A stretch of DNA of 64,000 nt from the NCBI GenBank assembly GCA_910577045.1, contig CAJTLB010000005.1, positions 161,754 to 225,753 on the forward strand. The letters run 5' to 3'. This DNA comes from an uncultured Lachnospiraceae bacterium (GTDB lineage: Bacteria; Bacillota; Clostridia; Lachnospirales; Lachnospiraceae). The translations under genes and the position numbers were made by a program. The notes under the pieces are model-generated. The model searched no databases, was not told the DNA's origin, and worked only from the letters and a program-made list of their open reading frames with translations. Positions 35,584 through 46,680 of this stretch are shown here, piece by piece (positions within the stretch are counted from its first letter, which is position 1; every line of letters begins with the position of its first letter).

Positions 35584-38115
35584 TTAAAATCCAAAGTCAT
35601 TAGCAAATGCAACATCCATAATGACCTCATGCCTGAAAACTTCTGCATCATTGCTCTCATCATAAGCAACCAAGTAGTATTTCCTGTTCTTATCATATTT
35701 TTTGTTCTTGAATGTAAAGCGCATACGGAACAAACGCTTCTGCACATCCTCATCCCTCTTATCAGCCACATAAATATTTTCGTTGGAAATCTTCTCATTA
35801 TCATCTGACAAGAAGAACAGCTTATACTTTGTACCCTTTACCACATCACTTACCGGTTCTGACTGAATAAAGTCAAGAGTTGTTATGAGATTGGTAATCT
35901 TCTGCACTAAGCTGACAAGCATAATTTGTACGGTACGTGTTTCCACTGCACCCTTATCCATTTTTATATCAATAACCGGAACTAACATTTCTTGTGGAGA
36001 AGACCCTCCATGTACATAATTTAATCCGGCATTTCCTTTAGCTGAAAAAACATTAGTACTACATGAGTAAGAAATAATCTTACTATCATCATTTCCAAGC
36101 ATATAGCCCAAACCAATATTCATGATACCATTATCAATTACCGGCTCCTTTGCCACAATATATCTACGTTTCTTTAACTTGCCCGGTTCTTCTGCTGTAC
36201 TTATCTTATCGCTCTGTGTTACCGGATTTCTTTTATAGATAAATCCGTGGTCAGAGGTAACAATAAATCGGTATGTGTTAGCACTGCCCGAAATCTTCTG
36301 AATAAGCTCTGAAATTTCATCCACTGCCTTAATACAAGCATCAAATACCTCATCCTCTGTATTTTCCCCGGCATTATCTATCTGGTCATGATAGATATAC
36401 ACTACCTGCTGTGCCGTGAAAATATCACGAAGCTCCATACCCTTTAAATTCTTAATATCACTGTATTTTACACAACGGCTTTCAGGTACATAAGACTGCA
36501 ATACTGCCTGTCTGGATGGCGTATCTACTGCAAACTTACCATCTACCAGCTCCCTAAAATCATCAGTCAACTCCAATGTCTTGTGCGGAAGCAATGCCTC
36601 CATGCCAAGCCTTGTATAGGACGGCAGTACACTAAGCATAGGTTTTATGGATAAAGAATCTTTACACTTAGGGTTGTCCTGCATCCGCTTGTATAATTCA
36701 CATCCTACTTCATATCGCATACCATCTGAAATAATTACTACGGTACGCCCTTTGTTGGAACGGACATATTTATTAAAAAACTCACGCTGTAATGGAATGG
36801 CTGCAAGGGCATCTGGCTCCTGCAGACCAGCGTTCCATTTTGGTAACAATTTTCCGAGATATTCATTTGTGTAAATATTCTCTACCAACTCACGAAGCTC
36901 CTCATAACCAGCTGTACTTTCCAAATGGTCATAGCTTGTGTAGAACTCACGATAACAGCAGTCAATGACACAATCATTGGCTACATAATTATCAATGATT
37001 TTCTTGAAACCATCCAAAGGTTTATAGCTTGCCTGACTGATAACAAAGTACGCATTATTAAGCATCTGATAGACCTTTGCATACTTCCTTCCGAAATGCA
37101 TTTTGGAACGCATATCACAAATCTCACAGATATTTCTACTGCCCAGCCTAGCAATCAAATCCTCTGCCAACAATCTACCTACAACCCACTGAATGAGAAT
37201 CCTGTCAATATCTGCAAAAGAGTCACAATCTATCAAATTTTCCGGTTCAACCGCTGACAATACACTTGATACATCCAATACCCCTGCCACATAAGCAGAC
37301 AATTTATCATACTTATCCCGATATAGCACATTATTCATCAGATTATCCATAAATGCTATGATATTTCCAGACTTGTAGGATACAAAACCTTTCCAGCCTT
37401 TAGGAAGCTCACAGCTAATATAACGGTCAGCATATGTTACAAACATAGAAATCAAGAACTTCTCCAATGTAGGGGATGGAGATGTAAAACCAAATTGCTG
37501 TTCTACATACTTCCAGAAGCTATCCAATAAATCATACTTTTGAAAATTAGCAATATACTTATTGTTCTCCAGCGTATCATCCATGAATAAAACACGGATT
37601 ACCTCATCAAAAGTACAGGTACGTGTTTTACATACGGCACTCATAAGTCCAATCAGGATATTTTCCTCATTGAAATTTTCAATTTCTAAGTCATAAAAAC
37701 GCTGTACTCTGTCTTTATTCGCAAAGTATTTGATATGCTTCTCAATAATAGGCTTATATTTCTCATCAATACCTAAATCCACTGCCAAAAGGGATGCTCT
37801 ATCCGCATAAAAACGCTTTGAATACAGCATAGTATCCTCTAAGTGGTTCTCTGCCACCGGTGGCTTTGGAAACGGTGCATATATCAAATAATTTGTGGTT
37901 GTATCTTCTTTCTCCAAGAAGTATTTTGTGTAGAACTGATTGCCCTTTTCCAACTTATATACTTTTGCATTTGCAAGCTTTATGCCATCAATGTCCTCTG
38001 CAAACTCTCCCTTTTCATCATACCAAAAGACAAGCTTTCTGGTATCCCCTGTAAATTCTGTATTCAGCTTATCTACAATCTGTTTCAAATTTAACTCTGC
38101 CAAAACAAGCCTCAC
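35584..38115 (-). CDS. pglZ: BREX phosphatase-type protein PglZ (type A)
   Basis: 843 residues, the usual size for PglZ of BREX type 1. The alkaline-phosphatase-like core shows the metal-site motif VVIISDGMRYEVGCEL near 457 and VTSDHGFIYKR near 620; PglZ is known to be needed for BREX defence and methylation. The start is GTG at 38115, overlapping the stop of the decayed membrane gene by 4 bases. It is followed directly by the broken brxL. Confidence 0.93.
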   Translation of the reverse strand: MRLVLAELNLKQIVDKLNTEFTGDTRKLVFWYDEKGEFAEDIDGIKLANAKVYKLEKGNQFYTKYFLEKEDTTTNYLIYAPFPKPPVAENHLEDTMLYSKRFYADRASLLAVDLGIDEKYKPIIEKHIKYFANKDRVQRFYDLEIENFNEENILIGLMSAVCKTRTCTFDEVIRVLFMDDTLENNKYIANFQKYDLLDSFWKYVEQQFGFTSPSPTLEKFLISMFVTYADRYISCELPKGWKGFVSYKSGNIIAFMDNLMNNVLYRDKYDKLSAYVAGVLDVSSVLSAVEPENLIDCDSFADIDRILIQWVVGRLLAEDLIARLGSRNICEICDMRSKMHFGRKYAKVYQMLNNAYFVISQASYKPLDGFKKIIDNYVANDCVIDCCYREFYTSYDHLESTAGYEELRELVENIYTNEYLGKLLPKWNAGLQEPDALAAIPLQREFFNKYVRSNKGRTVVIISDGMRYEVGCELYKRMQDNPKCKDSLSIKPMLSVLPSYTRLGMEALLPHKTLELTDDFRELVDGKFAVDTPSRQAVLQSYVPESRCVKYSDIKNLKGMELRDIFTAQQVVYIYHDQIDNAGENTEDEVFDACIKAVDEISELIQKISGSANTYRFIVTSDHGFIYKRNPVTQSDKISTAEEPGKLKKRRYIVAKEPVIDNGIMNIGLGYMLGNDDSKIISYSCSTNVFSAKGNAGLNYVHGGSSPQEMLVPVIDIKMDKGAVETRTVQIMLVSLVQKITNLITTLDFIQSEPVSDVVKGTKYKLFFLSDDNEKISNENIYVADKRDEDVQKRLFRMRFTFKNKKYDKNRKYYLVAYDESNDAEVFRHEVIMDVAFANDFGF

Positions 38116-38800
38116 TTTCTGCCTATGCAGTTATTTATTATCTCCAAGAACTCATCCCAACCTAATACAATCGTCACAATAGAACTTATCAAGCCTATAA
38201 ATACAATAAAATTACTAATTGCTTTGAAAATAATGCTGGCTTTAATTTTTCTGCTTCTGCCAGTACTATACAGCCCAGCCCATTGCAATACATCAACTGG
38301 CAATCCCACTATCTAACGGATTCCTTCTCCCATACAAGTAATCAGATTCCACAATCCTTTTTTCTCTTGCTCTGTTGTCCTATCCAGATTACCGATATGC
38401 CGTCTTAGCGCATCCTCACATAATTCCATTAATTGATTCTTTCATCCATAATGGAATAACCCATACTAAAGAGTGCAGTCCGAGTTTCAAGCATAATATT
38501 TATAAACAGTTGATAGTTTCTACCCTAAATACCTTTTAATGGGTCAACAAATTCATTTAGTACGCCATCCATTCCTAATTCTTCCTGAATTTTATCTACA
38601 TCCTTCATAACCGCATTATATTTTTCACTATTCATGCGCCTAGTTGTGAATACTTCATTTGCAAAATCAAAGAACATATTATTAAAATCTACAGTAAATT
38701 CTGCTCTCTTATTGTATGATGCAATCCTTTTATGCTTAATTACATGACCTATAGCTATTAAAGTTGCCACTACCACAGCCAGAATTATATGGTAAATCAT
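38112..38800 (-). pseudogene. Decayed BREX-associated membrane protein, two TAG stops and a frameshift
   Basis: Between pglX and pglZ lie two short open parts (91 and 65 codons) that first look like separate small proteins. Reading through shows one protein of about 230 residues: the first part (one N-terminal helix) ends at TAG 38525, the same frame continues, a one-base shift near 38416 moves to a frame that ends at TAG and then goes on into the last part (one C-terminal membrane helix, VFIGLISSIVTIVLGW). The joined text is coherent. Whether the intact form belongs to this BREX is unknown. Confidence 0.6.
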
Positions 38801-38808
38801 AAGCCCTC

Positions 38809-41800
38809 CTAAATTTTTGCAAGAACCTGATACTTCTTGCCATCATTAGCGGTCTGCACCTTTTCATAGTTGACTTTTACACCATCATCCAAATCAATTT
38901 CAATTCTGGATAATGCTAAGTGACCAATCTTTTCATCATACTCCTGACACTCTTTAAGCTGTTTCTGCAACTTTTCCTTACGCTTAGTAGCGGCTGTTAC
39001 CTCTCTCGCATTACTGCTGTTGTCAATCGTATCCTGCATACGGTTGATTTCACTCTCATAAATATGCTCCATACGGTGCAAGTAATCCACACGTAAATTA
39101 CCAATCGTATCCGCATTGTAACGGTGCATGTAAATAAGTGCTTTGAAACCATTTTGCTTACCGGAGTCGAACAGCCAATAAATTGGTCTTTTTTGGAATA
39201 ATCTTATATGTTCTTGAATAAATTCTTTAGCAAAATAGTTTCTAATTTTTTCTCTACTTCTATCTCCTTTTGCATTTAATACTTCTGCAATAAATTGTAG
39301 ATTTTCTTCAAGCCTTTCTTCTCCATAAACTTCTATTAAAAATGAAATGAACTTTCCAACCAAATCATCTGCAAAGTATTTTTCGTCCGTAATAGGTAAG
39401 ATATTATCTGCTACCACATAAGTACCACCTACCACACTTGAAATGTTATTTGTACACATAAGACTACTTCTATCCAATGAATATCTACCAAATATACACC
39501 CCAGTCCATATTCAATGAAGCTTTTTACGTCTCTTTCTAATATAGCACTGCTTATGGACAAATCATCTTCATTAACAGATGCCTCTAATTCATCCTCTAG
39601 TCCATATATATCAATAAATAGCTCATTTAATCTTTCTTCATTCTGTTTCAACATACTCCTTCGAGATTCACAGGTCTTTTCCCATGCTGTATATGCTTCT
39701 CTTATGCTGTTTCCAGTTGCTAAAGGATGTTTCGTAAAATCGTATGAATAACTATACGAATCCCAATCATCCTTACACAACTGAATATTCATCTTTACAA
39801 TTTCATTTATTTCATCTCTTTTCTCTTCGTCAATAATAACCGGAATACGCCCTACTGGTCCTTCATGATAATCCAAGGTAGGAGATAAAACAGACAATAC
39901 CATTGCAACTATTGGTGTATTCATCAATCCTAACAGATAAAATAAATCTTCTTTTTTGTTTGCAAAACATACTGAACCTTTTGTTTCAAACAATCGTCCC
40001 TCAGGACTATATCTCATTGATAACTTAGTTGCTATTGTTGACCATGTCATTCCTTCTTTGAAATAAAACTCCTTATTTTGCGGTCTTGAACGCAATTTCC
40101 CCTTATCATCCTTATTATTCTTGATTTCTGCTCCGTCATTCTCCCAATTAACTATATATTCATGATTACCATACCATTTTCTATAAGTTCCACCTTTATT
40201 ACAAGGAAACCATTTTTTTTTTGTTTCTACTGATTCATCACGATTCTTACATCCAAATCCGATTTTATTAAAATCAACCTCATACCAAAAACGTAAAAAT
40301 CTATCATTATCTCCTGTGGCTAATCCTTGACGTGGCTTTGCTAATGCACTAACTGGCGCATTTTCAAATGTAGTCAAAAAGCTACTATTTAACCAATATG
40401 CAATTGGTATCCCTGGAACATTTTCAAAATTTTCCTGTTTAGCATGATATACCTGAATACCACTTAAAAACAAATCTTCCTTTCCTTTTTCGCTATTTGC
40501 AGAAAGAAGCCTATGAAATACACCAATATATTTTGATAGTTTGTTCCCACTCAATACAAAACTTGTTGTCTGTACTACCTCTCCGCTTATCTCATCAAAA
40601 GCTCTTGCTCCTAAATGAGCCATATTTATATATGTTTTGTCTTGTAATTTCTTTCTTAGTCCTTCAAAACTCGATAAAAACATCCATGCGTGTTGAGTTA
40701 TCATTGCTTGATAACCATATCTACATAACATTTTTCCACACTTTTCAATGAACACAGCAAATAAATCAGTCTTGTTATCTACATAATTATCTGCCACATA
40801 GTTAATTAACTTAGTACTTCCATTACTTACAACCATATATGGTGGATTAGTAATTACACACTCATACTTTTGTGAAAGCAAATTTGCTTGCTTTGCTAAT
40901 ACAGGCACAACCTGATTACACTCATTGTACCAAAGCATCATAACTACATTTCCTAAAGAAGCCTCTGCTATCTGCTTCCACGCCTCTAAGAAACCATCAT
41001 AATCACGCTTTTCTACATTAAGAATAGAACCATATTCTTTTGCATCTACAAAAATATCCAATAAATATTTCAGTGTTTCCTGGTGTTCTTCACTAAGCAA
41101 GAAATCTCCCATATCCTGTTCATACTGCAATCCATTACTTTCCTGAATAGCACACAAATTAGGCTCTATTTCAAGAGTCAAAAATCTTCTGTTATAGGAA
41201 CGTGCTTTCATCATAATTGCAAAATAAGCAAGCTGAAAAGCTCTATCATCTATATCCAAACCGTAAATATTATTCTCTACAATACTCTTTGCTGCATCCC
41301 TCTGGCTGTATCCGTAGTTTTCATAAATCTGCATCAACACATCAAATGCATATACCAAAATATGGCCACTACCCATGCAAGGGTCAATAACCTTTATTTC
41401 CTCCGGCTTAATATTCTTATATTCTTCCTGGATAGTTCTAAGCTGTTCCGCCACATCTGCTTCCTGCTCCGCCTCATCCAAATAATATTTCCATTTATTT
41501 TTAAGGTTATTATCATCATGTCCCTCTAACCACAGCCTGCCTACACTGTTCTCTACCATATAACGCACAATCCAGTCTGGTGTAAACAACTGGGTAGCTG
41601 CCGGGATACGTTCCTTAGTAATCTTTACATTCTTCTTCAATAAAGCAAACGCCTCATCCTTTGGCTCTGTATTATAATACTGATACATCCATCCGATAAT
41701 CTCAACCTGGCCGGTAGGCTTGCCATCTTCTCCAATATTGCTAATATTGAAATCGTCTTCATTAATATCATGTGTCAAATGATACACGGTACCGTCCCGA

Positions 41801-42402
41801 TCCGTAACAGAGACATTCAAAAGAATCTCTGTGTAATCAGAGGTTTTTTCGAAGAGTTTTGGCAGATATACATTAAGGGCATTACACTGTTTGATGAAAA
41901 GGAAGCGGAAAAGAGCATCTACCTGATTATCATTTTTCATCTGCATAATCTTTTCTGTTTCTGCCTGTGTAAATTCAAGTTCCGCATCAAATGGAGTAGT
42001 AACCAAATCCGGCTCCAGCTTATTCTTACTGTCAGAGGATAGCACTCTGATATGTGCTGGCATATAATCATTGACTTCCATAAAACGGATTGCAATAAGA
42101 CGGTTGAACCAAGTGTATGCTACTTCCTCAACTACATTTCTATAGGCATCCTTATAGTCAAGCTGTGACGCTTTTCTCTTAATAGCCGCCACAAGCTCCT
42201 TACGCTGTTTGATTTCCTCTCCATGAATAGCATACGGCTCTTTTGTTCCTATATCATAAAATTCTGCATCTTGTGTAGACTGGGGCAGCGCATCTTTGAT
42301 GCCCTCCTCCGTCACACCAAGCAAACCTGCTTTATATGTAATATCTGCAATCAGTTTATTTCTCGCCCAGATGGAGAAATTCTTTATGGCTGCCTTATCC
42401 AT
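38809..42402 (-). CDS. pglX: BREX adenine-specific methyltransferase PglX
   Basis: 1197 residues, the typical length of BREX type 1 PglX. Motif I is DPCMGSGHILVYAFDVL near 339 and the catalytic adenine motif NPPYMVVSNG is near 519. The C-terminal half is the large target-recognition region that sets the DNA site. PglX marks the host DNA, and the defence is directed at unmarked phage DNA. It begins 11 bases after brxC stops, in the same operon. Confidence 0.95.
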   Translation of the reverse strand: MDKAAIKNFSIWARNKLIADITYKAGLLGVTEEGIKDALPQSTQDAEFYDIGTKEPYAIHGEEIKQRKELVAAIKRKASQLDYKDAYRNVVEEVAYTWFNRLIAIRFMEVNDYMPAHIRVLSSDSKNKLEPDLVTTPFDAELEFTQAETEKIMQMKNDNQVDALFRFLFIKQCNALNVYLPKLFEKTSDYTEILLNVSVTDRDGTVYHLTHDINEDDFNISNIGEDGKPTGQVEIIGWMYQYYNTEPKDEAFALLKKNVKITKERIPAATQLFTPDWIVRYMVENSVGRLWLEGHDDNNLKNKWKYYLDEAEQEADVAEQLRTIQEEYKNIKPEEIKVIDPCMGSGHILVYAFDVLMQIYENYGYSQRDAAKSIVENNIYGLDIDDRAFQLAYFAIMMKARSYNRRFLTLEIEPNLCAIQESNGLQYEQDMGDFLLSEEHQETLKYLLDIFVDAKEYGSILNVEKRDYDGFLEAWKQIAEASLGNVVMMLWYNECNQVVPVLAKQANLLSQKYECVITNPPYMVVSNGSTKLINYVADNYVDNKTDLFAVFIEKCGKMLCRYGYQAMITQHAWMFLSSFEGLRKKLQDKTYINMAHLGARAFDEISGEVVQTTSFVLSGNKLSKYIGVFHRLLSANSEKGKEDLFLSGIQVYHAKQENFENVPGIPIAYWLNSSFLTTFENAPVSALAKPRQGLATGDNDRFLRFWYEVDFNKIGFGCKNRDESVETKKKWFPCNKGGTYRKWYGNHEYIVNWENDGAEIKNNKDDKGKLRSRPQNKEFYFKEGMTWSTIATKLSMRYSPEGRLFETKGSVCFANKKEDLFYLLGLMNTPIVAMVLSVLSPTLDYHEGPVGRIPVIIDEEKRDEINEIVKMNIQLCKDDWDSYSYSYDFTKHPLATGNSIREAYTAWEKTCESRRSMLKQNEERLNELFIDIYGLEDELEASVNEDDLSISSAILERDVKSFIEYGLGCIFGRYSLDRSSLMCTNNISSVVGGTYVVADNILPITDEKYFADDLVGKFISFLIEVYGEERLEENLQFIAEVLNAKGDRSREKIRNYFAKEFIQEHIRLFQKRPIYWLFDSGKQNGFKALIYMHRYNADTIGNLRVDYLHRMEHIYESEINRMQDTIDNSSNAREVTAATKRKEKLQKQLKECQEYDEKIGHLALSRIEIDLDDGVKVNYEKVQTANDGKKYQVLAKI

Positions 42403-42413
42403 ACCAACACTCC

Positions 42414-45400
42414 TTAAAATTCAATGTTTACAATCGTATCCGCTTCCAGCTCATTCATAAGTCTGGTACGCAGTTCCTCTACATAACGGTCTACATCTTC
42501 TCTGTTTTCGATACGCCATGAAGCTGTTTTGGTCATAGATTTTATCGGTACATTCTTTGTCTTCTTTACCTTAACTTCCTTCTTGACCTCAATCTCAATC
42601 TGCTCTTTATCAACAGCACCGGTCTGCGCTGCCTGTGCCTCCAGAGCTTTTCTCATTTCCTCCGCCTTACGCATAGCAATATCTCTATCCATCTTATCCA
42701 TTTCATTCAAAAGACGGATTTTCAACGCCTCTGCTCTGTCAGCATAACTTCTAAGTACGGATATATTTGTACAAGCCTTTGCTGCCTCCTCAATCTCTCC
42801 AAACATTGTAAAATATGAATGATTTCTCTGCTCTTTATATTCCTTTGTATTCAGAACTTCAAATACTCTCTTTTGTGATTCTTTTACGGAATCCATTACT
42901 GGTACAAGCTGTTCATCCAAGATATTCATATATACATCACTGAACTCATTTAACAGCTCTGGCAACTTAGGAATATCAGCAAACGGCTTATCTTTTCGTA
43001 CAATAGTTCCAATAGCACCAACCACGCTTTCCAGCTTTGCATCTACAATGTAGGTCTTGCTATCATCATACTTATCCAAGAACAATAACGCCTTATCAAA
43101 AATGGTTTTCTGCTCCCCGGCAAAGAACGCTTTAACAGGCTCATAATCCTCTGCAAAATCAAGCAAATCATCCTGCTTCTTTGTTACTGTCCGGTAGAAC
43201 TCTAACGGTGCTTGTATCTGCACAATATCAGACAGAACCTTAATACCTGCTTCTATCACTTTTTTACCTGGGTATGCCACACGCTCATAATCCTTTTTCA
43301 GCACTCTAAGCTCTGTAATAAGTTTATTGCCAAAAGTCATAAAGTAATTCATTACCGTATCTTCATCATCAGTCGGGCTGCTTGTGTGGAATAATTCCTT
43401 CAGCACATCACGGACAACCTTTTTATCCTTATCTGCAACACGAACTCTTTCTTCCATCATCAACTTTTCTACAAATGGTTTCTTTGTAATAAAGTTAATG
43501 ATTTCTTCTATGCTCTTATTCATTTGTGATACATTTGCACCATTTACAGAAAATGACAAATCGCCACGCTTATACAATTTTGCTACAAGCCACTGTACAT
43601 CATCCTCTACAAAACCATACGGTGCTTTCATGAAACGGTCTTTTACAGTCTTCATGGAAGTTTTTACGTGCATACGGCTGTTACCAGAAATGTACTGTAA
43701 CACATCATCTAACGCATGGACGTTAGGCTCTGTTCCACCATCCAAGCTAAAAGTCAGCTGATTACTTGATACCAACAACTTTCTAATATCATCCTCACTG
43801 GCAGCATAGTCAATGTAATCCAGCTTATGATATACCATCTTCACAAGTTTTCCCAGAGCCTCACTTATTCTTGTGGATACCTCTTTAGCGTTAATCTGCG
43901 CTCTATCTCCATTTACATAGATTACAGCATCCTTTAATGATTCAGTCAGGAACAACTTCGCATTGCTGTTACGCTCACGCATTTCCAGTCTCTTAGCTTC
44001 CTTAATACTCTCATACTTTGATAATGCGGATGAGGTATTGAGACGTAAAAACTTCTCAATCTTTAAGCATCTCTGGATTTCATCCATAAATGCCCGATCA
44101 TCAGGTAATACTACTAATACCTCTCTGCCCTGACCGGAAATCATTCTAAGTGTAGTTTCATCTGTACCATCATCAGAAGCTGGTGTAAGGATATGCACAC
44201 TTATGTCATAACTCTGTGTAGATTTATAAGGTCTATCATCCACAACCTGATTGAAGTTGAATGAGTACCTGCCATTAAACGCCGGATATTTATACTTCTT
44301 GTCCGTAAAAATATCCTCAAAAATCATTTCCGATACTTTATTGATAATCTCTGCCATTTCTACGCTCTGGCTTTCAATTTCTCTATTGATTTCCTGCTCC
44401 TCATCAGTAAGGAACACATAAATATCTCCATTTTTCTGTACAAGATTTTGGCGCATAAGTACCTTTAATGCATTTTCCACTCTCTCCTTCAATGCAATAC
44501 GGTCATTATCCACATCATATGCCATAAGGCTAGTGATATTATCCACATTTGCCACTACTACCTTATCCACGTACTTAATCATGAATAGTACTTTCAATAC
44601 ATCTACGGCAAATACCTTGTCCTTATGTTCTGGGTTAATTACCTCATTATCATAGGCACGAATAATTACTCCCCGATGGCTATGGTCTAAGAAGTTTTCC
44701 AACGCATCATAAAAAGCATGGAATGGGATGATTGCACCCATTTGGCAATCTTTATAGTCCATAGCTGACTCTTTGAACATTGCAAGCATGGAACGCTCGC
44801 CCTCTGATAAGTGCTTACCGGATGCCCCGTGTGTACGGATGGATGTTAATACGCTTGCAAGCAAATTAAACTGGTATGGAATAAATGGATATACCAACGC
44901 AAAATCATTCTCATCTGCATACAATTTTTTCTCTACACCATCATTGAATGTAATAAGGTTTTTAATAATAGTGGTCTTCTGACCGTATAATAAACGTAAG
45001 GTCTGTGCAGAGGTATCATTCTTTTCTAAGATTCTCTTTTTGATAACCTCATCAACATTTGCTGATGATAAGGAAAGTCTGGTATCAAAACGTCCCTGAA
45101 TTTTGGAGAAGTCATTACCCTTAACCCTTGTTACTGAATCAATGTCCTGCTGGCTGGTTACGATAACCCAAGCCTTACCCATACATTCCTTACCCAGTTC
45201 CTCCGTCACTGTCTGTAAGTTCAGCATGAGCTTAGAATCTTCTCCGATATACTGGCCAATTTCATCCACCAAGAATACTACATGATGGTTATTGCCCTTG
45301 CGCTCAATAAATGCTTTTACTCTCTTTGCAAAGTCTTCAATGCTAATCTGGTATGGCTCTGATGCCCTTTCGCACCAGTTACGTGCTGCCACCTCACTCA

Positions 45401-46073
45401 TGAAATCCATAGCTGTTAATACATCTACTACATCATCCTGAATGAAATCAAAGTCCTGTCTGGAATCTTCCCATGCCTCCTCATACACTTCCTCAAATTT
45501 TTCCTTGAACTCTGCAAAACGTCCTTCCTCTGTCAGTTTTCTTTCCAAATCTGCAAGGAATGGCATAGCTCCACAGAAGCCCTGCATTTCATTAAATACC
45601 TTTAAAAATACATTTACGATTGCATCCTTGTTCTGCTTACTGTTACTGTCACTCTTAGAGTCAATATTGAACAGTACAACATCTGTACTTGTGTCAGCAG
45701 CCAGCTTCATATCAGCAAGCACCGTCTGATCTACAATCTTGGGCTTGCCTCCGGCAAGTCTATCATCTGCGAAAAAATCTATTGCCTTTCTATTGCCTAC
45801 GGATTTATTTGCAAGTAAGTAGGATAAGATTTTTAAGAAGTGAGATTTACCGCTTCCAAAGAAACCGGAAATCCATACACCCATCTTAGGTGTGTTTCCG
45901 ACAATCCCTTTTTTATATGCAGAAAAGAATTCTGCAAAATGTTTCTGCAATTCTCTTGTCACTACATATTCATCTAGTTCCTGCGCTACATTTTCTTCTT
46001 CACTCTGACCGACAATGATTACACCCTGAATATCACGGTCAATCTGTTTCTCAAACATTTCTTTAATAAACAT
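42414..46073 (-). CDS. brxC: BREX P-loop ATPase BrxC
   Basis: About 1219 residues. The Walker A is GVWISGFFGSGKSHFLK near 66-81 and a Walker B-type DE motif is in HHVVFLVDEIGQYIGED. The end carries a Lys/Glu-rich tail. The start at 46073 (MFIKEMFEKQ) has GGAAGG before it and lies 13 bases after brxB; the frame runs further up to 46202 without a start site. BrxC is the large ATPase core, present in all BREX type 1 systems. Confidence 0.93.
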   Translation of the reverse strand: MFIKEMFEKQIDRDIQGVIIVGQSEEENVAQELDEYVVTRELQKHFAEFFSAYKKGIVGNTPKMGVWISGFFGSGKSHFLKILSYLLANKSVGNRKAIDFFADDRLAGGKPKIVDQTVLADMKLAADTSTDVVLFNIDSKSDSNSKQNKDAIVNVFLKVFNEMQGFCGAMPFLADLERKLTEEGRFAEFKEKFEEVYEEAWEDSRQDFDFIQDDVVDVLTAMDFMSEVAARNWCERASEPYQISIEDFAKRVKAFIERKGNNHHVVFLVDEIGQYIGEDSKLMLNLQTVTEELGKECMGKAWVIVTSQQDIDSVTRVKGNDFSKIQGRFDTRLSLSSANVDEVIKKRILEKNDTSAQTLRLLYGQKTTIIKNLITFNDGVEKKLYADENDFALVYPFIPYQFNLLASVLTSIRTHGASGKHLSEGERSMLAMFKESAMDYKDCQMGAIIPFHAFYDALENFLDHSHRGVIIRAYDNEVINPEHKDKVFAVDVLKVLFMIKYVDKVVVANVDNITSLMAYDVDNDRIALKERVENALKVLMRQNLVQKNGDIYVFLTDEEQEINREIESQSVEMAEIINKVSEMIFEDIFTDKKYKYPAFNGRYSFNFNQVVDDRPYKSTQSYDISVHILTPASDDGTDETTLRMISGQGREVLVVLPDDRAFMDEIQRCLKIEKFLRLNTSSALSKYESIKEAKRLEMRERNSNAKLFLTESLKDAVIYVNGDRAQINAKEVSTRISEALGKLVKMVYHKLDYIDYAASEDDIRKLLVSSNQLTFSLDGGTEPNVHALDDVLQYISGNSRMHVKTSMKTVKDRFMKAPYGFVEDDVQWLVAKLYKRGDLSFSVNGANVSQMNKSIEEIINFITKKPFVEKLMMEERVRVADKDKKVVRDVLKELFHTSSPTDDEDTVMNYFMTFGNKLITELRVLKKDYERVAYPGKKVIEAGIKVLSDIVQIQAPLEFYRTVTKKQDDLLDFAEDYEPVKAFFAGEQKTIFDKALLFLDKYDDSKTYIVDAKLESVVGAIGTIVRKDKPFADIPKLPELLNEFSDVYMNILDEQLVPVMDSVKESQKRVFEVLNTKEYKEQRNHSYFTMFGEIEEAAKACTNISVLRSYADRAEALKIRLLNEMDKMDRDIAMRKAEEMRKALEAQAAQTGAVDKEQIEIEVKKEVKVKKTKNVPIKSMTKTASWRIENREDVDRYVEELRTRLMNELEADTIVNIEF

Positions 46074-46086
46074 ACTCTTATCCTTC

Positions 46087-46680
46087 CTATCGTACCAAAC
46101 GAAACGCTCGGTAATAATTGTCTTCTGGATACTCATTAAATATAATAAGTTCCTGTTCGGTGTATGTACCCGGATAGAATAAAACCATAGGTACACTGGC
46201 AAATGCTTGTGGCATATTATAGAGAATTTTATTAAATACTTCTGGTGCTTGAAGCAGTGGGAAGCACTTACCCACTCCCGCCAAAAACACTACTGCATTT
46301 TCTGGTGTATTCTCTGCAATATGCTGTACAATCAAATTTTCCTTGTCCGTAATTTTAAGTGTATGCTGGATTGCATCCTGAACCTTTTTTATTCCACGCT
46401 TTTCTTCCTGCGCGTAGCATTTTTCCATGAAATCCTTCTTTTGCAAATGGTCTATAATCAAATCATATAAATCAAATACCACTAGCTCAAATCCATCTGT
46501 GCCTTTAAGGTTTTTATTTTTCAGATACTCAATACGTTCTCGGACAGTAATCTCATCTTTAGGGTCATAATCAAATACCCAATAATTTACCTCATTCGCT
46601 TTTCCCTTTGTCTGCCGGAATGATGGTTTTCTGATGGATGCCTCCATCTGGTCTAATCGCTCTGCTATATTTGCCATCAT
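46087..46680 (-). CDS. brxB: BREX protein BrxB (DUF1788)
   Basis: 197 residues of the DUF1788 family. It contains FYPGTYTEQELIIFNEYPED near the end, characteristic of BrxB, and the mid-segment AVVFLAGVGKCFPLLQA. It overlaps brxA by 4 bases (ATGA) and is followed by brxC after 13 bases. The role in defence is structural and not well understood; BrxB is required for BREX in tested systems. Confidence 0.92.
   Translation of the reverse strand: MMANIAERLDQMEASIRKPSFRQTKGKANEVNYWVFDYDPKDEITVRERIEYLKNKNLKGTDGFELVVFDLYDLIIDHLQKKDFMEKCYAQEEKRGIKKVQDAIQHTLKITDKENLIVQHIAENTPENAVVFLAGVGKCFPLLQAPEVFNKILYNMPQAFASVPMVLFYPGTYTEQELIIFNEYPEDNYYRAFRLVR

Noticed and set aside
35547..35804. 85-codon minus-strand frame overlapping the pglZ 3' end
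   Set aside because: It lies out of frame within pglZ, is Met/Arg-rich and has no ribosome site; a shadow of pglZ.
36647..36874. Small plus-strand frames inside pglZ, pglX, brxC and hsdR
   Set aside because: All lie opposite long genes with clear protein motifs; none has a ribosome site.
38112..38309. 65-codon small membrane protein as an independent BREX gene
   Set aside because: No ATG and no ribosome site; it continues in frame from the part before the TAG stop, so it is better read as part of the decayed gene.
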